NCBI GenBank assembly: GCA_029266455.1 | Contig: JAQSWV010000003.1 | Coordinates: 62,001-126,000 of the forward strand | Direction of reading: 5' to 3' | Length of the DNA stretch: 64,000 nucleotides | Source of the DNA: Nocardioidaceae bacterium | GTDB taxonomy: Bacteria; Actinomycetota; Actinomycetes; Propionibacteriales; Nocardioidaceae | Shown: positions 34,081 through 43,339 of the stretch, piece by piece | How the letters are laid out: each line of letters opens with the position of its first letter | Numbering within the stretch: the first letter of the stretch is position 1 | Translations under genes and position numbers: made by a program | Notes under the pieces: generated by a model | What the model was told of the DNA's origin: nothing | The model's database searches: none | The model's input: the letters and a program-made list of their open reading frames with translations, nothing else

Positions 34081-35010
34081 CGGTGCGGTCCGGCAGCCGG
34101 TCCGCGACGACCGCGCGAGCGTGCCGGGCAGGGCGAAGGCCTCGGCGCCGACCGGCTCCACCAGCCCGTCGGCCACCAGGGCGTCCAGCGCCCGCTCCCG
34201 CTGCGTCCGGTCGGGCCAGACCTCCTCCAGCCGCGCCCGTGGCACTGCGTCCGGCTCCGCACGCAGCACGGCCAGCAGCAGGCCCCGAACCTGCCGGTCG
34301 GTGCCGGCGAACGCCTGCGCCCGGCTGCCGGCATTGTCGGTGGCCGGTCGGCCCGCAGCCAGCCAGCGACAGCGGGACGCCACCGGACACGCGTCGCACC
34401 GGGGGCTGCGGGCGGTGCAGACCAGGGCGCCGAGCTCCATCACCGCGACCGACCAGGTCGCCGCTGCCTCCGGCTCGGCCGGGAGCAGAGTCTCGGCGGC
34501 CGCGCGCTCGGCGGTGGTCGGTGACGCCGTCACGGGGAGGGCCTCGCCGCGGGTCAGCCGGCCCAGCACTCTGCGGACGTTCGTGTCCAGGACCACCGTC
34601 CGACGCCGGTAGGCGAAGGCGGCCACCGCCGCAGCCGTGTACTCGCCGACGCCCGGCAGCGCACGCAGCTCGGACACGTCGGCCGGCACCCGGCCGCCGT
34701 GGCGGTCGACCACCGTCGTGGCCGTGGCATGCAGCCACAGGGCGCGGCGCGGATACCCCAACCGTCCCCAGGCGCGCACCGCCTCACCCGGCGGCTCGGC
34801 AGCGAGCGCGGCAGGGGCCGGCCAGCGCGCCAGCCACGACTCGTACACGGGAAGCACCCGATCCACCGGCGTCTGCTGGAGCATGAACTCCGAGACCAGC
34901 ACCCCCCACGGGGTGGCGTCCGCCCGGCGCCACGGCAGGTCACGCGCCCGGTCGGCGTACCAGCGCATGACCTGCCCGCGAGCGCCGTCGGCTGCTGGCT
35001 GAGACGTCAT
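34015..35010 (-). CDS. mutY: A/G-specific adenine DNA glycosylase
   Basis: MutY removes adenine mispaired with 8-oxoguanine. The 331-residue protein has SEFMLQQTPVDRV with the catalytic Glu (about residue 41), the helix-hairpin-helix LPGVGEYTAAAVAAFAY, and VLDTNVRRVLGRL with the catalytic Asp (about 142). The iron-sulfur cysteines are at about 198, 205, 208 and 214. ATG 35010 is chosen because the frame upstream is not conserved; CACGAT with 7-base spacing may be its -10. The C-terminal 8-oxoG-recognition domain is short, as in other actinobacteria. The 3' end overlaps the tetR 3' end. Confidence 0.94.
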   Translation of the reverse strand: MTSQPAADGARGQVMRWYADRARDLPWRRADATPWGVLVSEFMLQQTPVDRVLPVYESWLARWPAPAALAAEPPGEAVRAWGRLGYPRRALWLHATATTVVDRHGGRVPADVSELRALPGVGEYTAAAVAAFAYRRRTVVLDTNVRRVLGRLTRGEALPVTASPTTAERAAAETLLPAEPEAAATWSVAVMELGALVCTARSPRCDACPVASRCRWLAAGRPATDNAGSRAQAFAGTDRQVRGLLLAVLRAEPDAVPRARLEEVWPDRTQRERALDALVADGLVEPVGAEAFALPGTLARSSRTGCRTAPSDLADPLHRVGEIAHDDSDVP

Positions 35011-35093
35011 CGATCCGATCGTGCCACCCACGGCCGTCGGCTCGCCGGCCACGGGTGACGGCGCGGCGCCCTCGCTGCTCCGGGCGGCGGGGC

Positions 35094-35099
35094 TAGCGT
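35094..35099 (+). promoter_or_regulatory. Leaderless -10 hexamer TAGCGT for the 35106 gene
   Basis: TAGCGT plus 6 bases leads to GTG 35106. Confidence 0.5.
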
Positions 35100-35105
35100 G
35101 CCCGG

Positions 35106-35837
35106 GTGAGTGCCTCGACCGGTCGGCCATCGTCCAGCCGGCCGCCGGTCCGGCGCCGCCGTCGCCTGCCGGCACGCGTCTACTGGGTCCGCCGGGCGCT
35201 CGTCCTCAGCGTTGTCGCGGTAGTGGTGGCACTCGGCTGGGGGACAGCCGCGATGCTGGGCGGGGGTGACGACGCGCGGCAGCCCGCCACCGCCGTGCCG
35301 GAGGCTGCGGACGCCACCCCGACCGATGCCGAGGGTGGGGCCACGCCCCCGCCGGCGTCCGGGGACGGCCGCCCGCGCGTGGTCAGGGCCGCCCTGCCGT
35401 CGGCCGAGGGTGCGTGCGAGGCGACCGACGTGACGGTCACCCCTACGGTCGACGGGAGCCCGCGCGGCGGCAGCGACGTGGCGCTGTCCCTGTCGGTCGC
35501 CACCGCGGGGGACACCGCCTGCCGGCTGGAGCTGACCGCGGAGGTGCTGACCCTGAAGGTGTCCACGGCCGGGCGGTCGGTGTGGGAGACCGAGCAGTGC
35601 CCGGGAGCGGTGCCGGAACGCGACCTCGTGCTGCGACCGGGCTGGACGACGGCGCTGGTGGTGACCTGGCCCGGCATCTTCAGCGACAAGGACTGCAGCG
35701 GGACCACCCGCGACGCCCCACCCGGGGCGTACGCGGTCGAGTCCGCGGTGTACGCCGGGGAGCCGGCGCGCTTCGACTTCGAGGTACGGCCTCCGCAACG
35801 CCCTCGGGGTTCGCAGGGCCAGGCCGATCAGACGTAG
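35106..35837 (+). CDS. Membrane-anchored hypothetical protein
   Basis: I do not recognise this 243-residue protein. It has a short Arg-rich N-terminus, one transmembrane helix (about residues 30-50) and a Pro/Ala/Thr linker. The external domain has four cysteines ([31 protein letters not shown]) that could form two disulfides. The [31 protein letters not shown] stretch recalls a beta-sandwich such as those in DUF4232-like exported proteins, but this is weak. It lies between the divergent mutY and the convergent disA, whose 3' end it overlaps by 10 bases. Confidence 0.75.
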   Translation: MSASTGRPSSSRPPVRRRRRLPARVYWVRRALVLSVVAVVVALGWGTAAMLGGGDDARQPATAVPEAADATPTDAEGGATPPPASGDGRPRVVRAALPSAEGACEATDVTVTPTVDGSPRGGSDVALSLSVATAGDTACRLELTAEVLTLKVSTAGRSVWETEQCPGAVPERDLVLRPGWTTALVVTWPGIFSDKDCSGTTRDAPPGAYAVESAVYAGEPARFDFEVRPPQRPRGSQGQADQT

Positions 35838-36916
35838 CGCTCGAGGATGCTCGACTCGGCCAGCCGGCTGAGTCCCTCGCGAACGCTACGGGCACGCAGG
35901 TCACCGACACCGTCCACCGCCTGCAGGTCCTCGATGCTCGCGGCGAGCAGCTTCTGCAGGGTGCCGAAGTGGTCGACCAGCCGCTCGACCACCGCGCCGG
36001 GCAGGCGTGGCACCTTGGTCAGCAGCCGGTAGCCGCGCGGCGAGAGCGGGTTGTCGAGGTGCTCCCCCTGGGCCAGCCCGATCGCGCGCGCCACGGCTCC
36101 GACGTCGACCAGCTCACTGGAGTCGAGGCCGCGGAGGTCGCCGAGCACCTCGTCGACCGGACGGTTCTTCCGACCGGCGGGGACGTAGTCGCGCATGACC
36201 AGCACGCGCTCCTCGTCGACCCCGCCGACGAGCTCGTCGAGCTGCAGGGTCAGCAGTCGGCCGTCGGACCCGAGCTCCACCACGTAGTCCTCGATCTCAC
36301 GGGCGATGCGGAGCACCATCTCCAGCCGCTGCGCCACCGCGGCGACGTCGCGGATGGTCACCAGATCCTCGATCTCGAGCGCGGACAGCGCACCCGACAC
36401 CTCGTCGAGGCGCATCTTGTAACGCTCCAGAGTCGCCAGTGCCTGGTTCGCCCGCGACAGGATGGCCCCGGTCTCCTCCAGCACGTGCCGGATGCCGCCC
36501 ACGTACACGGCGATGATCTGCATGGACGCGGACACCGACACGACCGGCATCCCGGTCTGTCGCGCGACCCGGTCAGCGGTGCGGTGCCGGGTGCCCGCCT
36601 CGTCGGTGTGAATGGAGGGGTCGGGCATCAGGTGCACCGCGGCCCGGTAGATGCGGCTCACCTCGCGGTCGACCACGATCGCGCCGTCCATCTTCGCCAG
36701 CTCCCGCAGGCCGGTGGCAGTGAACGGCACCTCGAGGGTGAACCCACCGGTGGAGATGGCCTCGACGGTACGGTCGAGGCCGAGCACCAGCAGGGCCCCG
36801 GTGCGGCCTCGCAGGATCCGCTCGAGACCCTCGCGCAGTGCGGTGCCGGGCGCGATCGTGGCCAGCGTGGCGCGCAGTCGCACCTCGTCGGCTGTCGCGT
36901 CCGTCCTGTCGCTCAC
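35828..36916 (-). CDS. disA: DNA integrity scanning diadenylate cyclase DisA
   Basis: DisA makes cyclic di-AMP and slows synthesis when it meets branched DNA. The 362-residue protein has the DAC domain with MDGAIVVD (DGA about 77-79) and [11 protein letters not shown] (RHRT about 110-113). A helical spine and a C-terminal helix-hairpin-helix ([34 protein letters not shown]) follow. The start is GTG 36916 because CGAGGAG lies 8 bases before it; the upstream GTG 36925 would sit on that ribosome site. radA lies upstream on the same strand after a 112-base gap, as in mycobacteria. Confidence 0.95.
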   Translation of the reverse strand: MSDRTDATADEVRLRATLATIAPGTALREGLERILRGRTGALLVLGLDRTVEAISTGGFTLEVPFTATGLRELAKMDGAIVVDREVSRIYRAAVHLMPDPSIHTDEAGTRHRTADRVARQTGMPVVSVSASMQIIAVYVGGIRHVLEETGAILSRANQALATLERYKMRLDEVSGALSALEIEDLVTIRDVAAVAQRLEMVLRIAREIEDYVVELGSDGRLLTLQLDELVGGVDEERVLVMRDYVPAGRKNRPVDEVLGDLRGLDSSELVDVGAVARAIGLAQGEHLDNPLSPRGYRLLTKVPRLPGAVVERLVDHFGTLQKLLAASIEDLQAVDGVGDLRARSVREGLSRLAESSILERYV

Positions 36917-37028
36917 CACATCCACTCCTCGTCGGCGCCCGGGTCACCGGTCCCGTCCGACGAGCAAGGAGTCTAGGCGTCGCACTGAGGGAGGGCCTGC
37001 TCATTTCGCTGAGTCGCCCGGCCGGGGG

Positions 37029-38495
37029 TCACTCGGGCACCACGCTGAGCCGTGCCGTCCGCGGTCGGCCGTGGTTGGGCTCGACCCGGGTGGCGTCGCC
37101 TCCCCGCACCAGGCCGACGACCTGCAGCGCCTGGGTCACGTCGGCGACGGGGATGACCTGGAGCCCCGGGATGTCGGGGAGCCGCTCGGAGCCGGAGTCG
37201 GCCGGGACCAGTGCATGCCGGAAACCCAGCCGGGCCGCCTCGGCCAGCCGCAGCACCGGGCCGCCGACCCGGCGCACCTCGCCGGCCAGTCCCACCTCAC
37301 CCAGGGCGACGAGGTCGGTCGGGACCACGGTGTCGGCGCCTGCCGACGCGGTCGCCAGCGCGACCGCGAGGTCGGCCGACGGCTCACTGAGCCTGGCCCC
37401 GCCCACCGTGGCGAGATAGACGTCAGAGCCCGACAGTCGTACACCGGCCCGCCGCTCCAGCACGGCCAGCACCATCGCGGTCCTGGCGGAGTCGACGCCG
37501 CTGGTCGCTCGCCGCGGTGACGACTGCCCCGCAGCGGGTGCGACCAGGGCCTGCACCTCGGCCAGCAGCGGCCGGCGGCCCTCGAGCGTGACCGTGACGC
37601 AGGTGCCGGCGACCGGCTCGGCGTGGCGGGAGACGAACAGACCGGTGGGGTCGCTGACCTCGACGATGCCGTCGGCGGACAGGTCGAAACAGCCGACCTC
37701 GTCGACCGGCCCGAAACGGTTCTTGACGGCCCGGACGAAGCGCAGCCGCGACGCGCGGTCGCCCTCGAAGTGGAGGACGACGTCGACGAGGTGCTCGAGC
37801 ACGCGCGGCCCCGCGATCGCGCCGTCCTTGGTGACGTGCCCGACCAGCAGGGTCGCGAGCCCCAGCCGCTTGCCGACCTGGACGAGCGCGCCGGCGACCT
37901 CGCGTACCTGGGTGACCCCGCCGGGGACCCCGTCGACCTCCGCCGCCCCGATCGTCTGCACGGAGTCGACCACCAGCAGCGTCGGCTGCACCTGCTCGAC
38001 CTGGCCCAGCACCGCCGCCAGATCGGTCTCGGCGGCGAGGAACAGCTGCGGCTGGACTGCGCCGGTGCGCTCGGCGCGCAGACGCACCTGAGCGGCTGAC
38101 TCCTCGCCGGTGACGTAGAGCGTGCGGCGTCCGGCCTCCGCCCACCTGGCCGCGACCTCCAGCAGCAGCGTCGACTTGCCGACCCCCGGCTCCCCGGCCA
38201 GCAGCAGGGACACCCCCTTGACCACGCCGCCACCGAGCACCCGGTCGAGCTCGCTGACACCGGACGTGACCGCACGGGTGGCCTCGACGTCGATCTCGGT
38301 CATCGGAAGCGCAGGGGTCGTCACCGGGCCCGCCTGGGTGCGCCCCGGTCTTGCAGCGGCCGCCCCGGCCTCGTCCACGGTGCCCCACGCCTGACACTCC
38401 CCGCACCGGCCGACCCACTTGCCGGTCTCCCACCCGCACTCGGCGCACCGGTACGCCGGTCGCGCACGACCCGGTCTGGCGGAGGGAGATGCCAC
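37029..38495 (-). CDS. radA: DNA repair protein RadA
   Basis: RadA is a RecA-like branch-migration ATPase in recombination repair. The 488-residue protein has a four-Cys zinc finger (residues 17-34), Walker A GEPGVGKST, the RadA-specific KNRFGPVDEVG motif, and a C-terminal Lon-like domain with VALGEVGLAGEVRRV. The GTG start at 38495 directly abuts the TAG stop of the methyltransferase gene, and it has a -10 hexamer at leaderless spacing. disA follows on the same strand, so the two may be cotranscribed. Confidence 0.95.
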   Translation of the reverse strand: MASPSARPGRARPAYRCAECGWETGKWVGRCGECQAWGTVDEAGAAAARPGRTQAGPVTTPALPMTEIDVEATRAVTSGVSELDRVLGGGVVKGVSLLLAGEPGVGKSTLLLEVAARWAEAGRRTLYVTGEESAAQVRLRAERTGAVQPQLFLAAETDLAAVLGQVEQVQPTLLVVDSVQTIGAAEVDGVPGGVTQVREVAGALVQVGKRLGLATLLVGHVTKDGAIAGPRVLEHLVDVVLHFEGDRASRLRFVRAVKNRFGPVDEVGCFDLSADGIVEVSDPTGLFVSRHAEPVAGTCVTVTLEGRRPLLAEVQALVAPAAGQSSPRRATSGVDSARTAMVLAVLERRAGVRLSGSDVYLATVGGARLSEPSADLAVALATASAGADTVVPTDLVALGEVGLAGEVRRVGGPVLRLAEAARLGFRHALVPADSGSERLPDIPGLQVIPVADVTQALQVVGLVRGGDATRVEPNHGRPRTARLSVVPE

Positions 38496-39239
38496 CTACC
38501 CCACGCTAGGCGAGAGCACCGACATCGTGGCCGCGGCGGCACCGGTCGTTCGCCACCAGACGTTGACGGCGTAGTCCACGTCGAGGCCGCGGTGCTCGGA
38601 CAGCAGCCGGTCGGCGAGCCCCGCGGCGAACTCGATCCGCACGACCGCCTCCAGGTCGGCACGGGAGGCGAACCGCCAGCGGGTGAGGACCGGCGAGCGG
38701 GTCCATCCGTGCCCGGACCAGAAGCGCTCCACGGCCGCCGGGTCGAACGCGGGGAACGCCCGGCGGAACCATCCGCCGAACGTGCTGCGGCTCGCGTCGT
38801 TGTCGATCACGAACGCCGCACCTCCCGAGCGCAGCACCCGGTCCACCTCGCGCAGCCCGGGCTCACAGCCCGGTCCGAAGAAGTACGCCCACCGCGCGTG
38901 CACCACGTCGGCGCTGGCGTCCGGCACCGGCAGCGCCTGGGCCGTCCCGGCCAGCACCCGGACGCCCGGCACAGCGGCGCAGCGGCGGCGGGCGAGTGAC
39001 GCCAGCCCGCCGTGCGGCTCGACGCCGAGCACGCGTGCCGTCCGGGAGGCGAAGCGGGGCAGGTGGAAGCCCGTCCCGCAGCCGATGTCCAGCACCGTCG
39101 CACCGTCCCAGCCGCGGACGTCGGCCATCGCCTGCTCGATCAGGCCGTCCGGGTCGACCGCCCGGTTCTCGATCTCGTAGGTGGCGGCGTGCCGCCAGAT
39201 GTTCGGGCTCGGCCGTGCCCCGGTCTCGATCCGGGTCAT
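38496..39239 (-). CDS. Class I SAM-dependent methyltransferase
   Basis: This 247-residue protein has the SAM motif I TVLDIGCGTGFHLPRFA, motif II region VLGVEPHGGLASLARRR, and ASADVVHARWAYFFGPG as a motif IV-like segment. This is a UbiE/COQ5 or methyltransferase-type-11 fold. The substrate is unknown. ATG 39239 is chosen because the upstream frame is unlike the family. It directly precedes radA, and the VOC gene lies 40 bases upstream on the same strand. Confidence 0.87.
   Translation of the reverse strand: MTRIETGARPSPNIWRHAATYEIENRAVDPDGLIEQAMADVRGWDGATVLDIGCGTGFHLPRFASRTARVLGVEPHGGLASLARRRCAAVPGVRVLAGTAQALPVPDASADVVHARWAYFFGPGCEPGLREVDRVLRSGGAAFVIDNDASRSTFGGWFRRAFPAFDPAAVERFWSGHGWTRSPVLTRWRFASRADLEAVVRIEFAAGLADRLLSEHRGLDVDYAVNVWWRTTGAAAATMSVLSPSVG
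38503..38508 (-). promoter_or_regulatory. Leaderless -10 hexamer TAGCGT for radA
   Basis: On the minus strand TAGCGT plus 7 bases leads to GTG 38495. It lies in the last codons of the methyltransferase gene. Confidence 0.45.
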
Positions 39240-39279
39240 TCCCGTACCGGCGTCCCCGGGCCGGCCTTCCCCGTGCGCT

Positions 39280-39918
39280 TCAGAGCCGGACCGTGCCCGC
39301 CGGAGTCGCCAGGTGCACGGCCACGATCCCGGGCTGGCCGTGCCGGGCGACCCAGTCGACCTCGACGTCGGCGAGTGCCGAGAGCGCCGCAGCGCCCAGC
39401 CACTGCTCGACACGGGCGGGGTCGCCGGCGATCTCCAGCGCGTGGAGGGCGACCTTGCCGCTCGCGCCGACCGAGGGGTGCCGTTCCGGCGGAACCTCCC
39501 ACTTCATCACGATCGGCAGCTGCGGGTCGGCCACCGCTCCGCGCACTCCGATCTGGCGCCAGGTCAGCTCGTAGCCGTCGGGCCGACGGCGGTTGCCCGG
39601 CACGGAGTGGCGACCCAGCCGGTGCTCGACCTCGGTGATGTCGTCGACCGCGACCACCCAGCACAGCCAGCCGCCCCCGGACTCCGAGCGGGTACGCACC
39701 AGCTGGCCGAACGGCACCTTGTCGGAGGCGGGGTGGTCCAGTACCCCGACCACCTCGAGAAAGTGGCCGTGGCTGAGCGGCAGCAGCATGTTGCGTGTCC
39801 CGAACCGCGGGTGCACTCCTCCGTCGACGAACGACTCGCCGATCAACGAGCCCAGCCGTTGCGCGGTAGCCTCCAGCCCGTCCGGACCGGCTGCGTAGGA
39901 GATGTGGTCGAGACGCAT
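39280..39918 (-). CDS. VOC family (glyoxalase-like domain) protein
   Basis: This 212-residue protein starts MRLDHISYAAGPDGLEATAQRLG and contains HFLEVVGVLDHPASDKVPFG and YELTWRQIG, the pattern of glyoxalase-like (PF13468-type) VOC proteins with paired beta-alpha-beta-beta-beta units. The conserved His of LDHIS and the Glu of FLEVVG are likely metal ligands. The reaction is unknown. ATG 39918 is chosen over ATG 39927 because GACAAT lies 7 bases upstream. Confidence 0.85.
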   Translation of the reverse strand: MRLDHISYAAGPDGLEATAQRLGSLIGESFVDGGVHPRFGTRNMLLPLSHGHFLEVVGVLDHPASDKVPFGQLVRTRSESGGGWLCWVVAVDDITEVEHRLGRHSVPGNRRRPDGYELTWRQIGVRGAVADPQLPIVMKWEVPPERHPSVGASGKVALHALEIAGDPARVEQWLGAAALSALADVEVDWVARHGQPGIVAVHLATPAGTVRL

Positions 39919-39925
39919 GCCTGGC

Positions 39926-39931
39926 ATTGTC
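39926..39931 (-). promoter_or_regulatory. Leaderless -10 hexamer GACAAT for the VOC gene
   Basis: On the minus strand GACAAT plus 7 bases leads to ATG 39918. The same hexamer precedes hemL. Confidence 0.45.
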
Positions 39932-39936
39932 GTCGC

Positions 39937-40686
39937 TCACCCTGCGGCGCGGGTTGCCGGGTGCAGGGTGAGCCGGCTGCGTGTGGCCAGGTGCTCGGCG
40001 CACAGGTCCGCCAGCACCGCGTACGCCGGCTCGCCGATCAGCGCCACCAGCTCGGCCCGGTTGCCGACGTACACCGGATCGGTGGCGACGTGCGCCTCGC
40101 TGTTGCCCGAGCAGTACCAGTCCAGGTCGTGCCCACCCGGTCCCCAGCCGCTCCGGTCGTACTCCTCGACGGTGATCTCGAGGTACGAGCTGCCGTCGGT
40201 GCGCTCCACGTCCCGATAGCGACGGCGGATCGGCAGCTGCCAGCACACGTCGGGCTTCGTCTCCAGGGGCTCGGTGTCGTGGCGCAGTGCCCAGCCGTGC
40301 AGGGCGCAGCCCTCGCCGCCGACGAAGCCCGGGCGGTTCAGGAACACGCACGCGCCGTCGACCACCCGGGTCTTGCGCTCGCCGTCATCGTCGACCTCCA
40401 CGACACCGTCGCGGCGGCCGGTGTCGCGGTACTCCCAGTCGTCGGGCCCCAACGCCTTCATGGCCTTCTTCACCCGCTTCTCGTCGGCCTTGTCCGCGAA
40501 GTGCGCGCCGAGCGTGCAGCAGCCGTCGTCGGGCCGGTCGGCGTAGACGCCGGGACATCCGCGGCCGAAGATGCAGGTCCAGCTGGACGTCAGCCAGGTC
40601 AGGTCGCAGCGCAGCACCTGCTTGCGATCGGCGGGATCGGGGAACTCCACCCACGTGCGGGGGAAGTCGAGTGGGACCTCGGGCAC
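39937..40686 (-). CDS. Cys-rich conserved protein (possibly YkgJ/DUF3109-like)
   Basis: I do not firmly recognise this 249-residue cytoplasmic protein. It has about ten cysteines in a pattern [51 protein letters not shown] and DVCWQLP. The CC pair, the GCALH and the CWQLP motifs recall the YkgJ/DUF3109 metal-chelating families. This suggests a zinc or iron-sulfur site, but that is inference. It is charged and has no signal peptide. GTG 40686 follows TAGGGT by 6 bases. It is divergent from the TIM-barrel gene. Confidence 0.75.
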   Translation of the reverse strand: MPEVPLDFPRTWVEFPDPADRKQVLRCDLTWLTSSWTCIFGRGCPGVYADRPDDGCCTLGAHFADKADEKRVKKAMKALGPDDWEYRDTGRRDGVVEVDDDGERKTRVVDGACVFLNRPGFVGGEGCALHGWALRHDTEPLETKPDVCWQLPIRRRYRDVERTDGSSYLEITVEEYDRSGWGPGGHDLDWYCSGNSEAHVATDPVYVGNRAELVALIGEPAYAVLADLCAEHLATRSRLTLHPATRAAG

Positions 40687-40692
40687 GGGAAA

Positions 40693-40698
40693 ACCCTA
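40693..40698 (-). promoter_or_regulatory. Leaderless -10 hexamer TAGGGT for the Cys-rich gene
   Basis: On the minus strand TAGGGT plus 6 bases leads to GTG 40686. Confidence 0.55.
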
Positions 40699-40741
40699 GC
40701 TGCGGACAGTCGACCTGCCCCGTCGACGCCACCGGGCTGCC

Positions 40742-40747
40742 TAGGCT
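40742..40747 (+). promoter_or_regulatory. Leaderless -10 hexamer TAGGCT for the TIM-barrel gene
   Basis: TAGGCT plus 6 bases leads to GTG 40754. Confidence 0.55.
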
Positions 40748-40753
40748 CTGAGC

Positions 40754-41644
40754 GTGACCGACGCGACGGACCACTCCGTGGCGGCGCCCATGGACCACTC
40801 CGTGTCGGTGCCCACCGCCACCGTGGCGCTCTCCACGGCGTCGGTCTACCCCGAGCCCACCGCCGTGGGGTTCGCCCTGGCGTCGGCGCTCGGCTACGAC
40901 GCGGTCGAGGTCATGGTCGCGCTCGACGACACCAGCCAGGACATCGATGCGGTCCGCGCGCTCAGCGAGGAGCACCAGATCCCGGTGGTCGCGGTGCACG
41001 CGCCGTGCCTGCTCATCACCCAGCGGGTGTGGGGGACGGACCCATGGGTCAAGCTCGAGCGCAGTGCCGACATGTGTCACGCGCTCGGCGCCGACGTCGT
41101 GGTCGTGCATCCGCCGTTCCGGTGGCAACGGGACTACGGTCGCCTCTTCCTGGAGGGGATCGCGGGTCTCGAGGAGCGCACCGGGCTCGCGTACGCCGTC
41201 GAGAACATGTACCCCTGGCGGGCGCGGAACCGCACGGTGCAGGCCTACACACCCGGATGGGACCCGGTCGAGCACGACTCCGCGCACGTGACGCTCGACC
41301 TCTCCCACGCGTCGACGGCCGGGTCGGACGCGTTGACGATGGCCCGCGGCCTCGGTGACCGCCTCACGCACGTGCACATGACCGATGGCACAGGTTCGGC
41401 CAAGGACGAGCATCTGGTGCCGGGTCGGGGGACGCAGCCGTGCGCGGACCTGCTCGACGTGCTGGCCCTGCGGGGGTTCGCAGGGCACGTGGTGGTCGAG
41501 ATCAACACCCGGCGAGCGCTGGACCGTGACGCCCGTGAGGCCGACCTCGCGGAGGCCCTTGCCTTCACCCGGCTGCACCTGGCGACCCGCCGGGACCCCG
41601 GCTTCGTGGTCGGCGCCGACGGGGTCGCCGAGAGGTCGTCCTGA
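40754..41644 (+). CDS. Sugar phosphate isomerase/epimerase family TIM-barrel protein
   Basis: This 296-residue protein has the xylose-isomerase-like (AP endonuclease family 2) fold. It shows [64 protein letters not shown] and [10 protein letters not shown], with the His, Glu and Asp residues that usually bind the metal. The actual substrate is unknown. GTG 40754 follows a leaderless hexamer. Proline dehydrogenase follows after a 54-base gap on the same strand. Confidence 0.86.
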   Translation: MTDATDHSVAAPMDHSVSVPTATVALSTASVYPEPTAVGFALASALGYDAVEVMVALDDTSQDIDAVRALSEEHQIPVVAVHAPCLLITQRVWGTDPWVKLERSADMCHALGADVVVVHPPFRWQRDYGRLFLEGIAGLEERTGLAYAVENMYPWRARNRTVQAYTPGWDPVEHDSAHVTLDLSHASTAGSDALTMARGLGDRLTHVHMTDGTGSAKDEHLVPGRGTQPCADLLDVLALRGFAGHVVVEINTRRALDRDAREADLAEALAFTRLHLATRRDPGFVVGADGVAERSS

Positions 41645-41698
41645 CGCCGTACAGTCGGCAGCGACCGGCGGCGCACGGCCGCCGCTGAGGAGGCTGTG

Positions 41699-42655
41699 GT
41701 GCTGAGGAGTTCCCTGCTGGCGCTGGCGGGCAGTGAGCGCATGAAGCATCTGGCCAGCACCCTGCCGGGTTCGAGCGGCATCGTCTCCCGTTTCGTCGCC
41801 GGAGAGACCGTCGAGGATGCCGTGCGGGTCTCGCGTGAGCTCTCCGCAGCCGGGCTGCGCGTCTCGCTCGACCACCTCGGCGAGGGCACGCTCGACCACG
41901 GGCAGGCGGAGTCCACCGTCGCCGCGTACCTGGAGGCTCTCGACGCGGTCGTCGAAGCGGGTCTGAACCACGACATCGAGCTGTCGGTCAAGCTCTCGGC
42001 GATCGGGCAGGTGGTCGGCGGCGGTGGCGAGGCCGGCAGGCGCGGGAGCGAGGGCCACAAGCTGGCGCTGGACAACGCCCGCACGGTCTGTCGCGCCGCC
42101 CGCAACGCAGGCACCACCGTGACCCTCGACATGGAGGACCACACGACCACCGACTCCACCCTCGAGGTGCTCGCCGACGTGCGGCAGGACTTCCCCGAGA
42201 CCGGGGCGGTCCTGCAGTCCCAGCTGCGCCGTACCGAGGCCGACTGCAGGGACCTCGCCCACGCCGGGTCACGGGTGCGGCTGTGCAAGGGCGCCTACGA
42301 CGAGCCGGCCGCGGTGGCCTACCGCGACCGCCTAGAGGTCGACCGCTCGTACGTGCGCTGTCTCAAGGTGCTCATGAACGGGGCCGGCTACCCGATGGTC
42401 GCCACCCACGACCCACGGCTGGTGCGGATCGCCGGGCTGCTCGCCGAGCGCGCCGACCGCGCGAGCGACAGCTTCGAGTTCCAGATGCTGTACGGCGTAC
42501 GACCCGACGAGCAGCGGCGTCTGGCCGCCGCCGGCAGCACGGTCCGGGTGTACCTGCCCTACGGGGACCAGTGGTACGGGTATCTCATGCGGCGCCTGGG
42601 CGAGCGGCCGGCGAACGTCGCGTTCTTCGCCCGGTCCCTGGTCTCGCGGGACTGA
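41699..42655 (+). CDS. Proline dehydrogenase
   Basis: This FAD enzyme oxidises proline to pyrroline-5-carboxylate at the membrane. The 318-residue monofunctional protein has RVSLDHLGEGTLDHGQAE, ELSVKLSAIGQ, VTLDMEDHTTTDST, and the FAD-binding RLCKGAYDEPA, with VATHDPRL, FEFQMLYGVR and VRVYLPYGDQWYGYLMRRL. GTG 41699 is chosen since GAGGAGG lies 5 bases upstream; GTG 41696 is in frame. There is no pyrroline-5-carboxylate dehydrogenase beside it. ProC, the opposite direction of proline metabolism, is 2.2 kb downstream. Confidence 0.93.
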   Translation: MLRSSLLALAGSERMKHLASTLPGSSGIVSRFVAGETVEDAVRVSRELSAAGLRVSLDHLGEGTLDHGQAESTVAAYLEALDAVVEAGLNHDIELSVKLSAIGQVVGGGGEAGRRGSEGHKLALDNARTVCRAARNAGTTVTLDMEDHTTTDSTLEVLADVRQDFPETGAVLQSQLRRTEADCRDLAHAGSRVRLCKGAYDEPAAVAYRDRLEVDRSYVRCLKVLMNGAGYPMVATHDPRLVRIAGLLAERADRASDSFEFQMLYGVRPDEQRRLAAAGSTVRVYLPYGDQWYGYLMRRLGERPANVAFFARSLVSRD

Positions 42656-42659
42656 CGCG

Positions 42660-43259
42660 TTGGCTCGGTCGGTGACACCCTCGCGCGGTCCGGGCCGGCG
42701 CCCCGGGACGCCGGACACCCGCGGGGAGGTGCTGACCGCGGCACGGACCTCGTTCGCCGACAAGGGTTTCGAGCGCACCACCATTCGGGCGGTCGCCGCG
42801 TCCGCCGGTGTCGCGCCGGCCATGGTGCACCACTTCTTCGGCTCGAAGGAGGACCTGTTCCTGGAGGCGCTCGCCGCGCCGTTCGACCCACGGGTGGTGC
42901 TCCGCCCGGTGGTCGAGGGGCCGCCGGATGAGCTGGGCCTCCGGCTGGCCCGCACCTTCGTCACCATCTGGGAGGACGAGTCGAGACGCGAGCCGCTGGT
43001 CGCCCTCGTCCGGGGCGCGATGACCAGCGAGCCGGTGGCGGCGATGCTCCGCGACGGGTTCCTCCGGATCATCGCCTCCGTCCTCGGGCCGGCCGTGGCC
43101 GGCCCCGACCCGCTGCTGCGCCTGCAGCTGGCGATCTCGCAGGGGCTCGGCATGGAGCTGTTCCGGTACGTGGTCAAGGTCGAGCCCTTGGCCAGCACCC
43201 CGCCGGAGGAGCTCATCCAGCGGCTGGCTCCTGTGCTGCAACACCACCTCCGCGGCTGA
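42660..43259 (+). CDS. TetR/AcrR family transcriptional regulator
   Basis: This 199-residue repressor has the helix-turn-helix SFADKGFERTTIRAVAASAGVAPAMVHHFFGSKEDLF. The C-terminal domain is a variable effector-binding fold. TTG 42660 opens the frame 4 bases after the proline dehydrogenase stop; GTG 42672 is a plausible shorter start. It lies just upstream of an ABC-2 exporter operon with a strong promoter, so that operon is its likely target. I see no clear palindrome at that promoter. Confidence 0.88.
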   Translation: MARSVTPSRGPGRRPGTPDTRGEVLTAARTSFADKGFERTTIRAVAASAGVAPAMVHHFFGSKEDLFLEALAAPFDPRVVLRPVVEGPPDELGLRLARTFVTIWEDESRREPLVALVRGAMTSEPVAAMLRDGFLRIIASVLGPAVAGPDPLLRLQLAISQGLGMELFRYVVKVEPLASTPPEELIQRLAPVLQHHLRG

Positions 43260-43304
43260 GCGTCGCCGGTCCGGTTTCCGGGGCCCTTTTCTGCCATCGG
43301 AGGC

Positions 43305-43333
43305 TTGACGGACCTCGACGATCCCGGCATATT
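43305..43333 (+). promoter_or_regulatory. Strong sigma-A-type promoter for the ABC exporter, leaderless
   Basis: TTGACG (-35, 43305-43310), a 17-base spacer and CATATT (-10, 43328-43333) are followed by 6 bases and ATG 43340. This is the best consensus promoter and the most AT-rich spot in the window. Confidence 0.75.
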
Positions 43334-43339
43334 AAACAC

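Noticed and set aside
43260-43339. TetR operator at the ABC exporter promoter
   Set aside because: The promoter is strong, but I see no convincing palindrome around it.
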